Assembly: GCF_000512205.2 (NCBI RefSeq)
Contig: NZ_CP006644.1
Location: 868,001 to 932,000 of the forward strand
DNA from: Sphingomonas sanxanigenens DSM 19645 = NX02
GTDB lineage: Bacteria > Pseudomonadota > Alphaproteobacteria > Sphingomonadales > Sphingomonadaceae
Direction of reading: 5' to 3'
DNA: 64,000 nt
Shown: piece after piece, positions 16,411 to 25,341 of the stretch
Layout of the letters: each line of letters starts with the position of its first letter
How positions within the stretch are numbered: position 1 is the first letter of the stretch
Made by a program: the position numbers and the translations under genes
The notes under the pieces: generated by a model
Database searches by the model: none
Seen by the model: only the letters and a program-made list of their open reading frames with translations
What the model was told of the DNA's origin: nothing

Positions 16411-16809
16411 ATGGAAGAGGCGCTTCGCGATCGACTGCTTGCCAACCCAGGACTTTCCGCGCTGGTGGGCGACCGCATCTGGTGGGTCGAACGCCCGCAG
16501 AGTTCGGCGTTGCCCGCGCTCACGCTGCAACTCATCTCGCCGGGTCGAACCTACACCCACGACGGCCCGGCCGGATTCTACGGGCCGCGCGTGCAATGCG
16601 ACTCGTGGGGCGGCTCATATGGATCGGCCCGCCTGGTGTCGCGGGCGCTGCTGGCCGCGATCGAGCCGGCCACCACGGTCGGCGGCGTCGAGTTCAAAGC
16701 GGCGTTCCTCGATTCCGAACGCGACATGCCGGTATCGGAGATGCCGGACAGGACCACGATCTTCCGGGTCAGCCAGGACTTTTTCGTGTGGTGGAAACTT
16801 CCAGCTTGA
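16411..16809 (+). CDS. Tail completion/terminator protein (DUF3168, gp17-like)
   Basis: A protein of 132 aa beginning MEEALRDRLLANPGLSALVG and containing DRIWWVERPQSSALPALTLQ and SRALLAAIEP. This is the standard DUF3168 layout of tail-terminator proteins that cap the tail tube. It sits directly between gp10-like and major tail protein genes, as expected for siphoviruses. Confidence 0.85.
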   Translation: MEEALRDRLLANPGLSALVGDRIWWVERPQSSALPALTLQLISPGRTYTHDGPAGFYGPRVQCDSWGGSYGSARLVSRALLAAIEPATTVGGVEFKAAFLDSERDMPVSEMPDRTTIFRVSQDFFVWWKLPA

Positions 16810-16820
16810 AGGATTGAGAT

Positions 16821-17252
16821 ATGACAGGCGTTCTTGGGTATGGCACCGCGCTCTACCTGACCAATGCTGCGGCGGCGCTGCAGAAGGTGCTCGGGCTGAC
16901 CAACGTCAACCGCCCCAACCTTACGGTGGAGACGGTCGACACAACCACGCATGACAGCCCGGATGCGGTGCGCGAGTTCATCGCAGGCCTCGCGGATCCC
17001 GGCGAGCTTTCGGCGACGATCCATTATGAGCCCGGATCGGCAACCGATGATCTGATCCTCGAGCATCTCGCCTCGCGCGAGAAGCGGCCGTTCAACATCG
17101 TGACGATCGGCGCGGCCGGCGCGACCGAGAACAACGAGGGGGTGATCATCCTCACGTCCTACGAACCCGACGATGCGCCGATCGACGGCGTACGCACCGC
17201 TACGGTCACCGGCAAGGTGAGCGGCGCGATCACGCAGGAGGCGACCGCGTAA
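16821..17252 (+). CDS. Phage major tail tube protein
   Basis: A protein of 143 aa. Features include GVLGYGTALYLTNAAAA, NRPNLTVETVDTTTHDSPDA, REFIAGLADPGELSATIHYE and C-terminal DDAPIDGVRTATVTGKVSG. The TTHDSPDAVREFIAGL block is a conserved signature of siphovirus tail tube proteins. It polymerises to form the tail tube. RBS AAGGATTGAG. Confidence 0.85.
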   Translation: MTGVLGYGTALYLTNAAAALQKVLGLTNVNRPNLTVETVDTTTHDSPDAVREFIAGLADPGELSATIHYEPGSATDDLILEHLASREKRPFNIVTIGAAGATENNEGVIILTSYEPDDAPIDGVRTATVTGKVSGAITQEATA

Positions 17253-17611
17253 TGGCGAACAAGATGCGCGGTGAGGCGACGATCAAGGTCGACGACCGGG
17301 AACTCACCCTCCGGCTCGACTTCAACACGTTCTGCGATATCGAGACCAGCACCGGGCTGGACATCCAGCAGCTCGGGCCGGCGCTGTCTAAGAACCCGTC
17401 CGCGACCGTCCTCCGCGCGCTCGTTTGCGCGTGCCTGCAGCACCATCATCCCGGCACGACCGAGCGGCAGGCGGGCGAGATCCTATCGATCGTCGATCAT
17501 GAGGAGATCGGGGAGGTGCTGGGTAAGTTGTTCGAAGCGGCGATGCCCGCGCCGGACCCTCGCAACGGCGCGCCGCGGGCGGAGACGCGGCGTGGAGCTG
17601 GGAAGCGCTGA
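17252..17611 (+). CDS. Tail assembly chaperone (GTA gp10-like)
   Basis: A protein of 119 aa. KVDDRELTLRLDFNTFCDIE and STGLDIQQLGPALSKNPSAT, followed by VLRALVCACLQHHHPGTTER, match the gene-transfer-agent gp10-like tail chaperone family (equivalent to lambda gpG). The start shares one base with the tail-tube stop. Its 3' end overlaps a second frame that encodes the gpT-like extension (next entry). Confidence 0.8.
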   Translation: MANKMRGEATIKVDDRELTLRLDFNTFCDIETSTGLDIQQLGPALSKNPSATVLRALVCACLQHHHPGTTERQAGEILSIVDHEEIGEVLGKLFEAAMPAPDPRNGAPRAETRRGAGKR

Positions 17612-17922
17612 TTTCGCAATGGACGGCTGAGGGCTTCGATCCTGAAACCTTTTGGCTGCAGACGCCGAGAACCTTCGTCGCGGTGATGAAGGGGCGGCGC
17701 GCAGCAGCCGAGCGTCTCTATGAGATCGCTGGCTGGATCGTCTGGCACGCAGGCTTGCTCACCGGCATCGGGACCAACGCCCCGAAAAAATATCCGAAGC
17801 TCGAGCGCATGATGGGGTTGAAGGCAAAGCCGGTCGCCAAGCCGCAAAGCGAGGTTGAGTTGAATGCCAACCTGCGCGCATGGGGGGCGCTGTTGAAGCG
17901 GGCGGCTAAAACTTCGTCTTGA
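17527..17922 (+). CDS. Second tail chaperone frame, probably reached by -1 frameshift
   Basis: This frame is -1 relative to the chaperone gene and is open from 17527. Its conserved-looking start, WSWEALISQWTAEGFDPETF, then WLQTPRTFVAVMKGRR (from ~17593), resembles the phage tail chaperone extension, yet the first ATG/GTG/TTG is only at 17683 (GTGATG). A ribosomal -1 shift before the stop at 17609 would fuse the two, as in lambda gpG-gpGT. I could not find a canonical X-XXY-YYZ heptamer in the overlap. If translated independently, the product would begin at 17683 (79 aa). Confidence 0.6.
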   Translation, partial: VVRSGDARAGPSQRRAAGGDAAWSWEALISQWTAEGFDPETFWLQTPRTFVAVMKGRRAAAERLYEIAGWIVWHAGLLTGIGTNAPKKYPKLERMMGLKAKPVAKPQSEVELNANLRAWGALLKRAAKTSS

Positions 17923-18295
17923 AGTCGGGAAAGCCGGTGAAGGGGGAGGGGGTGCAGGTGCCCTGCCACTCCATTGAAAATGGAGTGGCGCTCAATCTTC
18001 TGACATGCAAAATCGAGTGCTCGCCCGTTTCTCGGTTAATCACATTGCGTGTCGATGATTTCGAGAACGGGCCATCCTCCTTCTTGTCCTTCAGTGTAAT
18101 GCTGGCCGGCTGCACCGATGCAACCTCGTTAATGGATTTGCATTCCCCATCGCACCAGCGCGACTTCGACAGGTCTATGCGATAGACATAGTTATACGGT
18201 GCGCTCTTTCGATCATTGTACGAGGTCGTGGTGACGGTCCCGGTGCAGACCAGATTGAACGTCATCATCACCGCCGTCGCTGCACCACCCAACAT
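17906..18295 (-). CDS. Secreted protein of unknown function; minus-strand cargo (moron-like) gene in the tail operon
   Basis: A 129-aa protein encoded against the direction of the tail genes. A strong GGGAGGTGG Shine-Dalgarno lies upstream of its ATG on the minus strand. The N-terminus MLGGAATAVMMTFNLVCTG resembles an export signal running into the mature FNLVCTG block. The body has SRWCDGECKSINEVASVQPA, then SITLKDKKEDGPFSKSS, NRETGEH, and C-terminal CTPSPFTGFPDFKTKF. From memory, chromosomally encoded sphingomonad proteins share the FNLVC...W C...C...FTGFP pattern. Three later Cys could form disulphides. The DNA is less GC-rich than the flanks. Position and orientation fit a lysogenic-conversion gene. 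Confidence 0.7.
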   Translation of the reverse strand: MLGGAATAVMMTFNLVCTGTVTTTSYNDRKSAPYNYVYRIDLSKSRWCDGECKSINEVASVQPASITLKDKKEDGPFSKSSTRNVINRETGEHSILHVRRLSATPFSMEWQGTCTPSPFTGFPDFKTKF

Positions 18296-18392
18296 CCGCC
18301 ACCTCCCTGCCTGAGCCTGAGCGGTTCTACGCTCCGCGATCGGCTTGTTCAACGCGTGGCCCCGTACCATCCAGATCGAAGGAACAGAGCCG

Positions 18393-21300
18393 GTGGCAAC
18401 AACCGAGATCGGCGGGCTGCGCATCAGCCTAAGTCTGGACAGCTCCAGTTTCCTCGGCGGCCTCGTGCAGGCGCAGCGTTCGATCGCCGCTTTCGCCGGC
18501 CGCGTCGAAGCGCAGTTCGCCCGGCTCAATGATTCGATCAACCGGATAAGCACCCGTATGACGGTGGCGATCACGCTGCCGGCGACGCTGACCGCGCGCG
18601 CGGCCGTTAACGCGGCGTCCAACGCGGCGGAGATGCAGAGCGCTTTCGAATATACGTTCGGCAAGATGGCGGGCGATGTCGAAGCGTGGGCCGTTCGCAC
18701 CGGCGACGCGATCGGCCGGGCCACCGAGGAAATGCAGGCGGGGGCGCTCGCCTTTCAGCAGATGTTCCGGGTGGCGGCGCCGACGGAAGAGGCAGCGGCG
18801 GGGCTTTCCAAGCAGTTCGCGCTGCTGGCACAGGATCTTTCCAGCTTCTACAACGTGTCGGGCGATGTCGCGCTGACGAAGCTGCGCTCGGCGCTGCAGG
18901 GCGAGAGCGAGCCGATCCGCGATTTCGGCGTGTTCCTGACCGAGGCGGCGGTGGCCGAGGAAGCCGTGCGGATGGGCGCGGCGAAAACGACCAAGGAAGT
19001 TTCCGAACAGGCGAAGATCTTGGCGCGCGCGAACATCATCCTGCGCGACACGGTGACGGCGCAGGGCGATGCGACGCGGACATCCGGCAGCTACGCCAAC
19101 CAGGTCCGCGCGCTGCAAAGCCAGTTCGCCGAGCTGGGGGTCAAGATCGGCAAGATCCTGCTGCCGATCGCCGAGAAGCTGGTGGGGCTGATGACGCGGC
19201 TGGTGACGTGGTTCACCAACCTGCCGGATGGCGTGCACAGGGCGGTGGCGGCGGTGGTGGCGTTCGCGGCGGCGCTGGGGCCGCTGATCGTGGTGGTGAA
19301 GGGGCTGGTGCTGTTCTTCACGGCGCGCTGGATCATGCGCAGCTTCGGCCTGCTGGGGACGGTTGTTTCCTACCTGATCGCGCCGATCCAGACGCTGGCG
19401 ACGACGCTCGGCGGCCTGGCGCTTCGGCTGCTGAGCGTCCAAGCCGTGTTCCGGGGCGCCGCCGTGCTGATCGGACGACTGGGTGGGCCGATCGCATTGG
19501 CGGTTTCAGCGTTCCTCGTGTTTCGCGACTATGTGATCCCCGTGCTGCAGCAGTTGTGGGAGACGATGCAGGAAACGCTGGGTCCGCGGGTGCAGGCGAT
19601 CGTCGCCTCGCTCGGCGCGGTGTTCGAGAAGCTGCAGAACGGTCCGGTCGGCACCGCGCTCAACTGGCTGATCAGCGCCCTGGGGGTGCTGCTGGACGTG
19701 ATCGGCACGGTGACGGCGCTGATCGTGAGCGAGGTGGGTGGCCAGCTCATCAAAGCGCTGGAGATCGTGCTGATCACGATCGGCTATGTGGTCGATGCGA
19801 TCGGCGGGCTGGTGGACGTCGTGTCGGGGCTGCTGACGGGCGACTGGCAGCGGGCGTGGACAGGCGCCGGCGATGTCGTGGACAGCGTGGCCGGTGGATG
19901 GATCGATACGCTGGGCGTGTTTTCCGACGCGGCGGCGGCCGAGTTCCGCAGCGTCTATGAGAGCGCGAAGAAGTGGCTGGTCGATGAGTTCGGCAAGCTG
20001 GGATCGGGTACGTCAGCGATCATCGAAAGCATCGTTTCGGCGTTCCGCAACCGCTTTCCGGTGATCGGGGAGAGCGCGCAAGCGGCCTATGTCGAAACGA
20101 AAAAGTGGCTGGTCGAGGCCTTCGGGCCGATCGCGACAGCGGTAGGCGAGTTCGTAGATCGCGTGATCGAGCTTTGGAACCGGTTCAAGATGAGCCTGGG
20201 GCTCGGTAGCGCCGGATCGTCGGTCGGAAAGTATATCGCCGATCAGACGAAGTCGCCGGCGGCGGAGCAAAAGCGGGTTCCGGCGCTGGCGTCCGACGAG
20301 AAGAAAAAGAAGAAGGGCCGCAGCGGGCCGACCGATGAGGATCGCCGGCGCAACTATGACGACGAGTTGAGCCGCATCGAGGATCGCATCCTCGATATGC
20401 AGCAGGAGCTGGCGACCAATCTCGAAGATCGCCTGCTCATCGCGCAGAAGCGTGCCGTCAACGATCTGGAGGCGTACGACGCCGAGATAGACGAGAAGGT
20501 CAAGCGCAAGGAACTGACGCCGAAGGCGGGCGAGGAACTGAAGCTGCGCAATGCGATGCTCCGGGAGCTGCAGGCGCAGCTGCACGCGCGCGAATGGGAT
20601 CGCGAGCTCGACGAACAGGCGCTGCGCATCAAACGGGCGATGGTGGATGCGGAGACGGACCTGCTGCGCTCGCGGCTCGATCTGGCACGAACCGCGGCTG
20701 AGCGCCGCGAGATCGAGATGCGCATGCTGGAGGCGCAGCAGAAGGCTGAGCGCGACCAGCTGGAATTTATCAAGAAGCATGCCACCGATGATGGCGAAAG
20801 AAGCGAGGCGCAGGCCGGTCTCGACAAGCTCGACGAGATCCAACGCAACCAGCGCGAGCGCACCAGGCGGGACACGGCTGGCCCGCTCGAAAGCTATCTC
20901 GACAACATTCCGAGCACGATCGGGGAGATCAACGAACAGCTCGAGGAAATGGCGGTCAACCGGCTGAAGGCGATCGAGGACAGCTTTGCCGGCATCGCGC
21001 AGAAGGTGCTCGGTGTGAATGGGGCGCTCGGCGAGACGATCAGCATGCTGCTGCGGATCGTGGCGCAGCAGGCCATCCTCGCCGCTTCCAACGGCAGCGG
21101 CTTCGGCGGCTTCCTGAGCGGGGTCGGAAGCGCGCTCGGCGCCGTCTTTGGCGGCGGGGCTTCGTCCAGCGCAACGACGATCGCGCAGTCGAGCGCCGCC
21201 ACCGCGGGAAACTGGTCTCTTTCCGGCTGGGCGAGCGGCGGTGGCGGCTGGATCAAGGGTCTGCCTGGCATCGACCAGAACACGCTCTCGATAAACGGCA

Positions 21301-21515
21301 AGCCGATCGCGCGGGTTAGCCGCGGCGAGATGTTGAGCGTGACGCCGGCGAATGACATGGGCCGTCAGCCGCAGGTCATGATCAACGCCGACTTCCGGGG
21401 CGCCAGCCCCGAGGCAGTGACCGCGATGAGCGCCCGGCTCGACCAGTTCGAGCAGAACCTGCCGGGCATGGTGATCCAGGTCGCCAGCAAGGGCAAGGAA
21501 AGGCGCTTCTGGTAA
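18393..21515 (+). CDS. Phage tail tape measure protein
   Basis: A protein of ~1040 aa from GTG 18393 (AAGGAACAG upstream; TTG 18345 is an alternative). The N-terminal ~280 residues are helical (EMQSAFEYTFGKMAGDVEAW, LSKQFALLAQDLSSFYNVSG, the conserved tape-measure motif). Several hydrophobic segments follow at ~290-420 (AAVVAFAAALGPLIVVVKGL, LGTVVSYLIAPIQTL). Then comes a Lys-rich charged coiled coil at ~620-820 and a Gly/Ser-rich C-terminus (GGFLSGVGSALGAVFGGGAS). It sets tail length and helps DNA injection. The largest prophage gene, it follows the chaperones as expected. Confidence 0.92.
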   Translation: MATTEIGGLRISLSLDSSSFLGGLVQAQRSIAAFAGRVEAQFARLNDSINRISTRMTVAITLPATLTARAAVNAASNAAEMQSAFEYTFGKMAGDVEAWAVRTGDAIGRATEEMQAGALAFQQMFRVAAPTEEAAAGLSKQFALLAQDLSSFYNVSGDVALTKLRSALQGESEPIRDFGVFLTEAAVAEEAVRMGAAKTTKEVSEQAKILARANIILRDTVTAQGDATRTSGSYANQVRALQSQFAELGVKIGKILLPIAEKLVGLMTRLVTWFTNLPDGVHRAVAAVVAFAAALGPLIVVVKGLVLFFTARWIMRSFGLLGTVVSYLIAPIQTLATTLGGLALRLLSVQAVFRGAAVLIGRLGGPIALAVSAFLVFRDYVIPVLQQLWETMQETLGPRVQAIVASLGAVFEKLQNGPVGTALNWLISALGVLLDVIGTVTALIVSEVGGQLIKALEIVLITIGYVVDAIGGLVDVVSGLLTGDWQRAWTGAGDVVDSVAGGWIDTLGVFSDAAAAEFRSVYESAKKWLVDEFGKLGSGTSAIIESIVSAFRNRFPVIGESAQAAYVETKKWLVEAFGPIATAVGEFVDRVIELWNRFKMSLGLGSAGSSVGKYIADQTKSPAAEQKRVPALASDEKKKKKGRSGPTDEDRRRNYDDELSRIEDRILDMQQELATNLEDRLLIAQKRAVNDLEAYDAEIDEKVKRKELTPKAGEELKLRNAMLRELQAQLHAREWDRELDEQALRIKRAMVDAETDLLRSRLDLARTAAERREIEMRMLEAQQKAERDQLEFIKKHATDDGERSEAQAGLDKLDEIQRNQRERTRRDTAGPLESYLDNIPSTIGEINEQLEEMAVNRLKAIEDSFAGIAQKVLGVNGALGETISMLLRIVAQQAILAASNGSGFGGFLSGVGSALGAVFGGGASSSATTIAQSSAATAGNWSLSGWASGGGGWIKGLPGIDQNTLSINGKPIARVSRGEMLSVTPANDMGRQPQVMINADFRGASPEAVTAMSARLDQFEQNLPGMVIQVASKGKERRFW

Positions 21516-22162
21516 TGGCGATCACCTATCCCCGGCCGATGCCCGAACTTACCGGGATGGCCGGTCGCCTGACGCTCGAGCGCGTGGACTATCTCTCGCC
21601 CGAGCGCACCGGCGTCATCGGCGGGGTGACGGCGGGTTGGCCGCTGTGGATGATGCGGCTGTCGTTCAACAACATGGCGTTCCGCGACGACGACGAGCTG
21701 ACCGCCTGGCTGGACAGCCTGCGCGGATCGCAAAAGCGGTTCTTCGGCTATGACCAGACGCGGCCCGAACCGCGCTTCCATGCCAACGGGCGGCCCTACA
21801 CGAAGACGACCGCGACATGGTCGCAGTCGATCGACAGCGAGGGCACCTGCAACCTGACGCTCGGCGGACTGCTGCGGGGTCAGGTGTTCTCGCCGCGGGA
21901 CTATGTCGGCTTCGAGTGGGGCGACAATCGCCGCGCGCTGGTGCGCAGCCTCGAGCGTGGCGTGGTCAGCGTCGGCGGTACCGTGACGATCGCGGTGGAG
22001 CCCGCGGTTCATGCGGTCGTGCCGCCGACGGCAACCGTGCAGCTCTATCGGCCGTCGTGCCTGATGCGGATCCTGACCGACGATACCGAACTGATGGATC
22101 AGGGGCTCGCCTTCGTCGGCGCCGGCAGCCGCATCGCCGCCGTGCAGGACATCATCGCATGA
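21515..22162 (+). CDS. Distal tail / baseplate protein
   Basis: A protein of 215 aa. The start overlaps the tape-measure stop. The pattern of an N-terminal beta domain (GMAGRLTLERVDYLSPERTG, GWPLWMMRLSFNNMAFRDDD), DSLRGSQKRFFGYDQTRPEP and C-terminal GLAFVGAGSRIAAVQDIIA is found in siphovirus tail-tip proteins downstream of the tape measure, comparable to Dit/gpM-type. It likely forms the ring at the tail tip to which the hub and fibres attach. Confidence 0.7.
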   Translation: MAITYPRPMPELTGMAGRLTLERVDYLSPERTGVIGGVTAGWPLWMMRLSFNNMAFRDDDELTAWLDSLRGSQKRFFGYDQTRPEPRFHANGRPYTKTTATWSQSIDSEGTCNLTLGGLLRGQVFSPRDYVGFEWGDNRRALVRSLERGVVSVGGTVTIAVEPAVHAVVPPTATVQLYRPSCLMRILTDDTELMDQGLAFVGAGSRIAAVQDIIA

Positions 22163-22743
22163 AGACGATCGGCGTTTCCGCCGTCGCGGCGATGGCGCGC
22201 GGCGAGGCGATCGTGACCGCGGCGGTGTCGTTCTTCAGCGCCGAGCCGACCCATGTGTTCGGCGGCTATGGCGTGTTCGAGATGGGCGACGACGTCTTCC
22301 ATGGTCTCGGCGACCGCGCCCTCGCCGAGGTGACGGGCGGCGCGATCGGCGGGTCGGAACAAAATGTCACGCTGACGCTCTCCGGTGTAGATCCGGAGGT
22401 GGCCGCGCTGATGGACGCCGAAGATGTCATGGGCGTGGGCGTCGTGATCTACCGCATGATCTTCGACGGATCGGGCCGCAACCTGCTCGACGTGCGGCCC
22501 TACAAGCGCGGCCGCGTCGACGAGATCGTCGTGGAAGAGACGATCGGCGGCACATCGACCATCACGGTGCAGGTGGAGAGCGCGGCCCGCGGGCTCGGCC
22601 GCAACAATGGCCGGATGCGCAGCGATGCCGACCAGCGGCTGATCGATCCCAACGATGGGTTCTTCAAGCACACTGCTTATGCCGGAGAGAAGCAAATCTA
22701 CTTCGGAGGCAAAATCAGTTCCGCCGTCAGATCGTCTTTCTAA
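22159..22743 (+). CDS. Baseplate / tail tip protein (DUF2163-like)
   Basis: A protein of 194 aa; the ATG overlaps the previous stop. The segments AVSFFSAEPTHVFGGYGVFE, TLTLSGVDPEVAALMDAEDV and GGTSTITVQVESAARGLGRN, then RMRSDADQRLIDPNDGFFKH, resemble the DUF2163-type/gpL-like family found between Dit-like protein and the NlpC/P60-type gene in GTA-like tail modules. SDADQRLI near the C-terminus is typical. Structural role at the tail tip. Confidence 0.7.
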   Translation: MKTIGVSAVAAMARGEAIVTAAVSFFSAEPTHVFGGYGVFEMGDDVFHGLGDRALAEVTGGAIGGSEQNVTLTLSGVDPEVAALMDAEDVMGVGVVIYRMIFDGSGRNLLDVRPYKRGRVDEIVVEETIGGTSTITVQVESAARGLGRNNGRMRSDADQRLIDPNDGFFKHTAYAGEKQIYFGGKISSAVRSSF

Positions 22744-22753
22744 GGGGGCAGGA

Positions 22754-23143
22754 ATGCGCGACCTGGTGGCACTTCGCCATTATCTGGCAGAACGTGAGGC
22801 GATGCCCTTCGATTGGGGGCGCCGGCGGAACGACTGCGGAAGCTTCGTGCTGCTCGGCATTGAGGCGCAGACTGGTCGCGACGTGCTGCCGGGCATCAGC
22901 TGGGCGACGGCACGCGGGGCGCTGCGTGTGATCCGCAGCCATGGCGGTCTCGACGGGGTCGTCAACAGCGTGCTGACGCCAGTCGCCTCCGCGCGCGCTT
23001 TGCGCGGTGACGTGGCGGCAATCCGTGTCGATGGCGAGATCAGCCTGGTGCTGGTGGAGGGCGAGACGCTTGCAGGCCCGGGCGAGAGTGGCATCGTCCG
23101 CCTGCCGAGATCGGCGATGGTTCTCGCCTGGAGCATTTGCTGA
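22754..23143 (+). CDS. Tail-associated NlpC/P60-like (DUF6950-type) protein
   Basis: A protein of 129 aa with RBS GGGGGCAGGA before ATG 22754. MPFDWGRRRNDCGSFVLLGI carries the DC of a papain-like cysteine peptidase fold. RGDVAAIRVDGEISLVLVEG supplies the following beta-strands. No clear catalytic His is seen, so it may be an inactive or divergent cell-wall hydrolase, as in lambda gpK-type tail proteins. The stop overlaps the tail tip gene start. Confidence 0.75.
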   Translation: MRDLVALRHYLAEREAMPFDWGRRRNDCGSFVLLGIEAQTGRDVLPGISWATARGALRVIRSHGGLDGVVNSVLTPVASARALRGDVAAIRVDGEISLVLVEGETLAGPGESGIVRLPRSAMVLAWSIC

Positions 23144-25296
23144 TGGGAAAGGTGGTTCGCGCCATCGCCGGCGCTGCGATCGCCGGCATCGGCGTTATCA
23201 TTGGCAACCCGCAACTTGCGCTTGCGGGTGGCAACCTGTTCTGGACCAGCGTAGCGGCGATTGCTTTGTCGCCGGGCCAAAAGGCGCCACGCGCACAACC
23301 TACCACGGCACAAATTGGTGAGGTTGCGAGATCAGGGATTTTCGGCAAGGCCGCCGTAGCGGGATCGCTGGTCGACGCTTACAATCATGGCGGAAAGTAC
23401 GGCACTGACTGGACGGTGCTCATTATCGCGCTTGCTGACCATCGGTGCGAGGCGCTCGAGGGATTTTACGTCAACGATCAGTATGTCGCCTTCGCCGGCG
23501 ATGGTATGGTCGCTGGCTATAAGGAGCAACTGCAGGTCTTTTGGCGACCGGGCACATGGGACCAGGCGGTTCCTTCCTACGTGCTGACGACCGCGCCGGT
23601 ATTCCCGGCCGGGCACGCGCTGGCGGGACAGCCGACATGGACCGCGAACGACCGCGGGCGCGGCGTTTCCTATGTCGTGGTCGGCTACAAGGCCGACAAG
23701 TCCGACGCCAAGGATCCGGTGTGGACGTCGGGCCGCCCGCAGTTCCTGTGGGTGGTGAAGGGCCTGCAGGTCTATTCGGCGCGCGACGATTCGACGGTGG
23801 CGGGCGGCAGCGGCGCGCACCGCTGGGATGATCCGGAGACGCGGGAATGGTCCGACAACCTGATCGACTGTCGCTACACCTGGGCCCGCGGCATCTATGC
23901 CGGCGACCGGGTGGACGAACCCGACATGCTGCTGCTCGGCCGCGGGCTCACGGCGGTGGAGGCGCCGCCCGAGCATGTCGCCTTCTATGCGAACATCTGC
24001 GATGAGCCTGTCGCCCTGAAAGCTGGCGGAACCGAGCCGCGCTATCGTGCCAACGGCCAGTGGTCCGCGGATCAGGAGTTCGTCGACGTCGAGCTGATGT
24101 TCGCGTCGGCGTGCGGCGGTGTGCTGATCGAGCGCGAGGGCAGCGTGGAGGTTGAGCCCGGCCACGCCAAGTCGCCGGTATGGTCGATCACCGATGACGA
24201 TCTCGTCGTCGGCACGCAGGTGACGCGGCGCGACGTGCCGACCCGCACGGACAATGACTGGGTCAACACCGTGGCGGCCCGCTACATCGAGCCTTCGCAG
24301 AAATACAAGCTGCACGGGGCGCCGGTGCGCCGCTCCACCGCTGACGTGATCGCCGACAAGGGGCCGCGCGAGGCGACGCCCGCGCTGGATCTGGTGACGT
24401 CGGGCACGCAGGCGCAGCGGGTCGCCGAGATGGCGCGCCGGTTGGGCAGGCTGTGGAAGCGCCGGTCGATCGTGCTGCCGCCGCGCTTCGCGGGCGTAGA
24501 ACATGGCGACTGGCTGCTGTGGAACTCCGCCCGCTACGGCGGCACCATGCTGATGCGGGTGGAGAGCGATCAGCTCGGCCGCGAATGGAGGAACACCCTG
24601 TCGCTCCGGCAGGTCTCCGCGGACTTCGCGGACTGGAACGCTGCGCTCGACGAGCTGGACGACAAGAGCGTGGCCGTGAATCCCGATGTGCCGGGCGGCA
24701 TCGGGGCGCCCGGCGCCGGCGCCTGGTCGGTCGCGCTCGTCGGCAACACACTGGTGATCACCGGCGCCGCCGATGACGATTATGCCTCGTCGATCATATT
24801 CGAGTTTGCCAGCGGTTCGGCGCCCGATCCCGACGTCGATGACGACTGGACACTAATTTCCACGGGCGGGCAGACCGCGACGCGCGCGGAGCTCGCCGGC
24901 GTGGCGGTCGATACCGACTATTATGCCGCGGTCTCCTATGTGGTCGACGGCGAGCGCGGTGACCGGCTCGTGCTGGGGCCGGTGAGTTATGCGTCGGAGG
25001 ATGTGCCGCCGGGCCCGGTGACCTTCCTGAGCGTCACGCCGGGCGTCGGCGAGGCGGACATCGCGTGGCGCAACCCGACCACCAGCAATTTCGACTATGT
25101 GGTCGTCTATTCCGCCACGACGACCGATTTCGAGGACGCCGTCGCCGTCTCCGGCGAACTCCGCGGCGGTCTCGGTGCCGACGGGGCCTTCAATCATGTC
25201 GTGGCGGCGGGTGTGCGCTCGTGGTGGGTGCAGCCCTTCTCCGATGACGATGTGCCCGGCGCCATCGCCGGGCCCGTGACGGCCACCGTCACCTGA
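23143..25296 (+). CDS. Central tail tip / host-specificity protein (gpJ-like)
   Basis: A protein of 717 aa. The N-terminus has a hydrophobic segment (AIAGAAIAGIGVIIGNPQLA). Residues ~60-300 contain GGKYGTDWTVLIIALADHRC, YVNDQYVAFAGDG and CRYTWARGIYAGDRVDEPDM. Residues ~300-500 resemble the phage tail-hub domain. Fibronectin-III-like repeats lie at the C-terminus (PGPVTFLSVTPGVGEADIAW, VSYVVDGERGDRLVLGPVSY). The combination fits the central fibre or tail tip protein of lambda/GTA-type tails, which contacts the host surface. Confidence 0.8.
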   Translation: MGKVVRAIAGAAIAGIGVIIGNPQLALAGGNLFWTSVAAIALSPGQKAPRAQPTTAQIGEVARSGIFGKAAVAGSLVDAYNHGGKYGTDWTVLIIALADHRCEALEGFYVNDQYVAFAGDGMVAGYKEQLQVFWRPGTWDQAVPSYVLTTAPVFPAGHALAGQPTWTANDRGRGVSYVVVGYKADKSDAKDPVWTSGRPQFLWVVKGLQVYSARDDSTVAGGSGAHRWDDPETREWSDNLIDCRYTWARGIYAGDRVDEPDMLLLGRGLTAVEAPPEHVAFYANICDEPVALKAGGTEPRYRANGQWSADQEFVDVELMFASACGGVLIEREGSVEVEPGHAKSPVWSITDDDLVVGTQVTRRDVPTRTDNDWVNTVAARYIEPSQKYKLHGAPVRRSTADVIADKGPREATPALDLVTSGTQAQRVAEMARRLGRLWKRRSIVLPPRFAGVEHGDWLLWNSARYGGTMLMRVESDQLGREWRNTLSLRQVSADFADWNAALDELDDKSVAVNPDVPGGIGAPGAGAWSVALVGNTLVITGAADDDYASSIIFEFASGSAPDPDVDDDWTLISTGGQTATRAELAGVAVDTDYYAAVSYVVDGERGDRLVLGPVSYASEDVPPGPVTFLSVTPGVGEADIAWRNPTTSNFDYVVVYSATTTDFEDAVAVSGELRGGLGADGAFNHVVAAGVRSWWVQPFSDDDVPGAIAGPVTATVT

Positions 25297-25341
25297 CATC
25301 CTCCGCGCCGCCGGGCGCGGCGCTTCACGAACGGAGATTCT

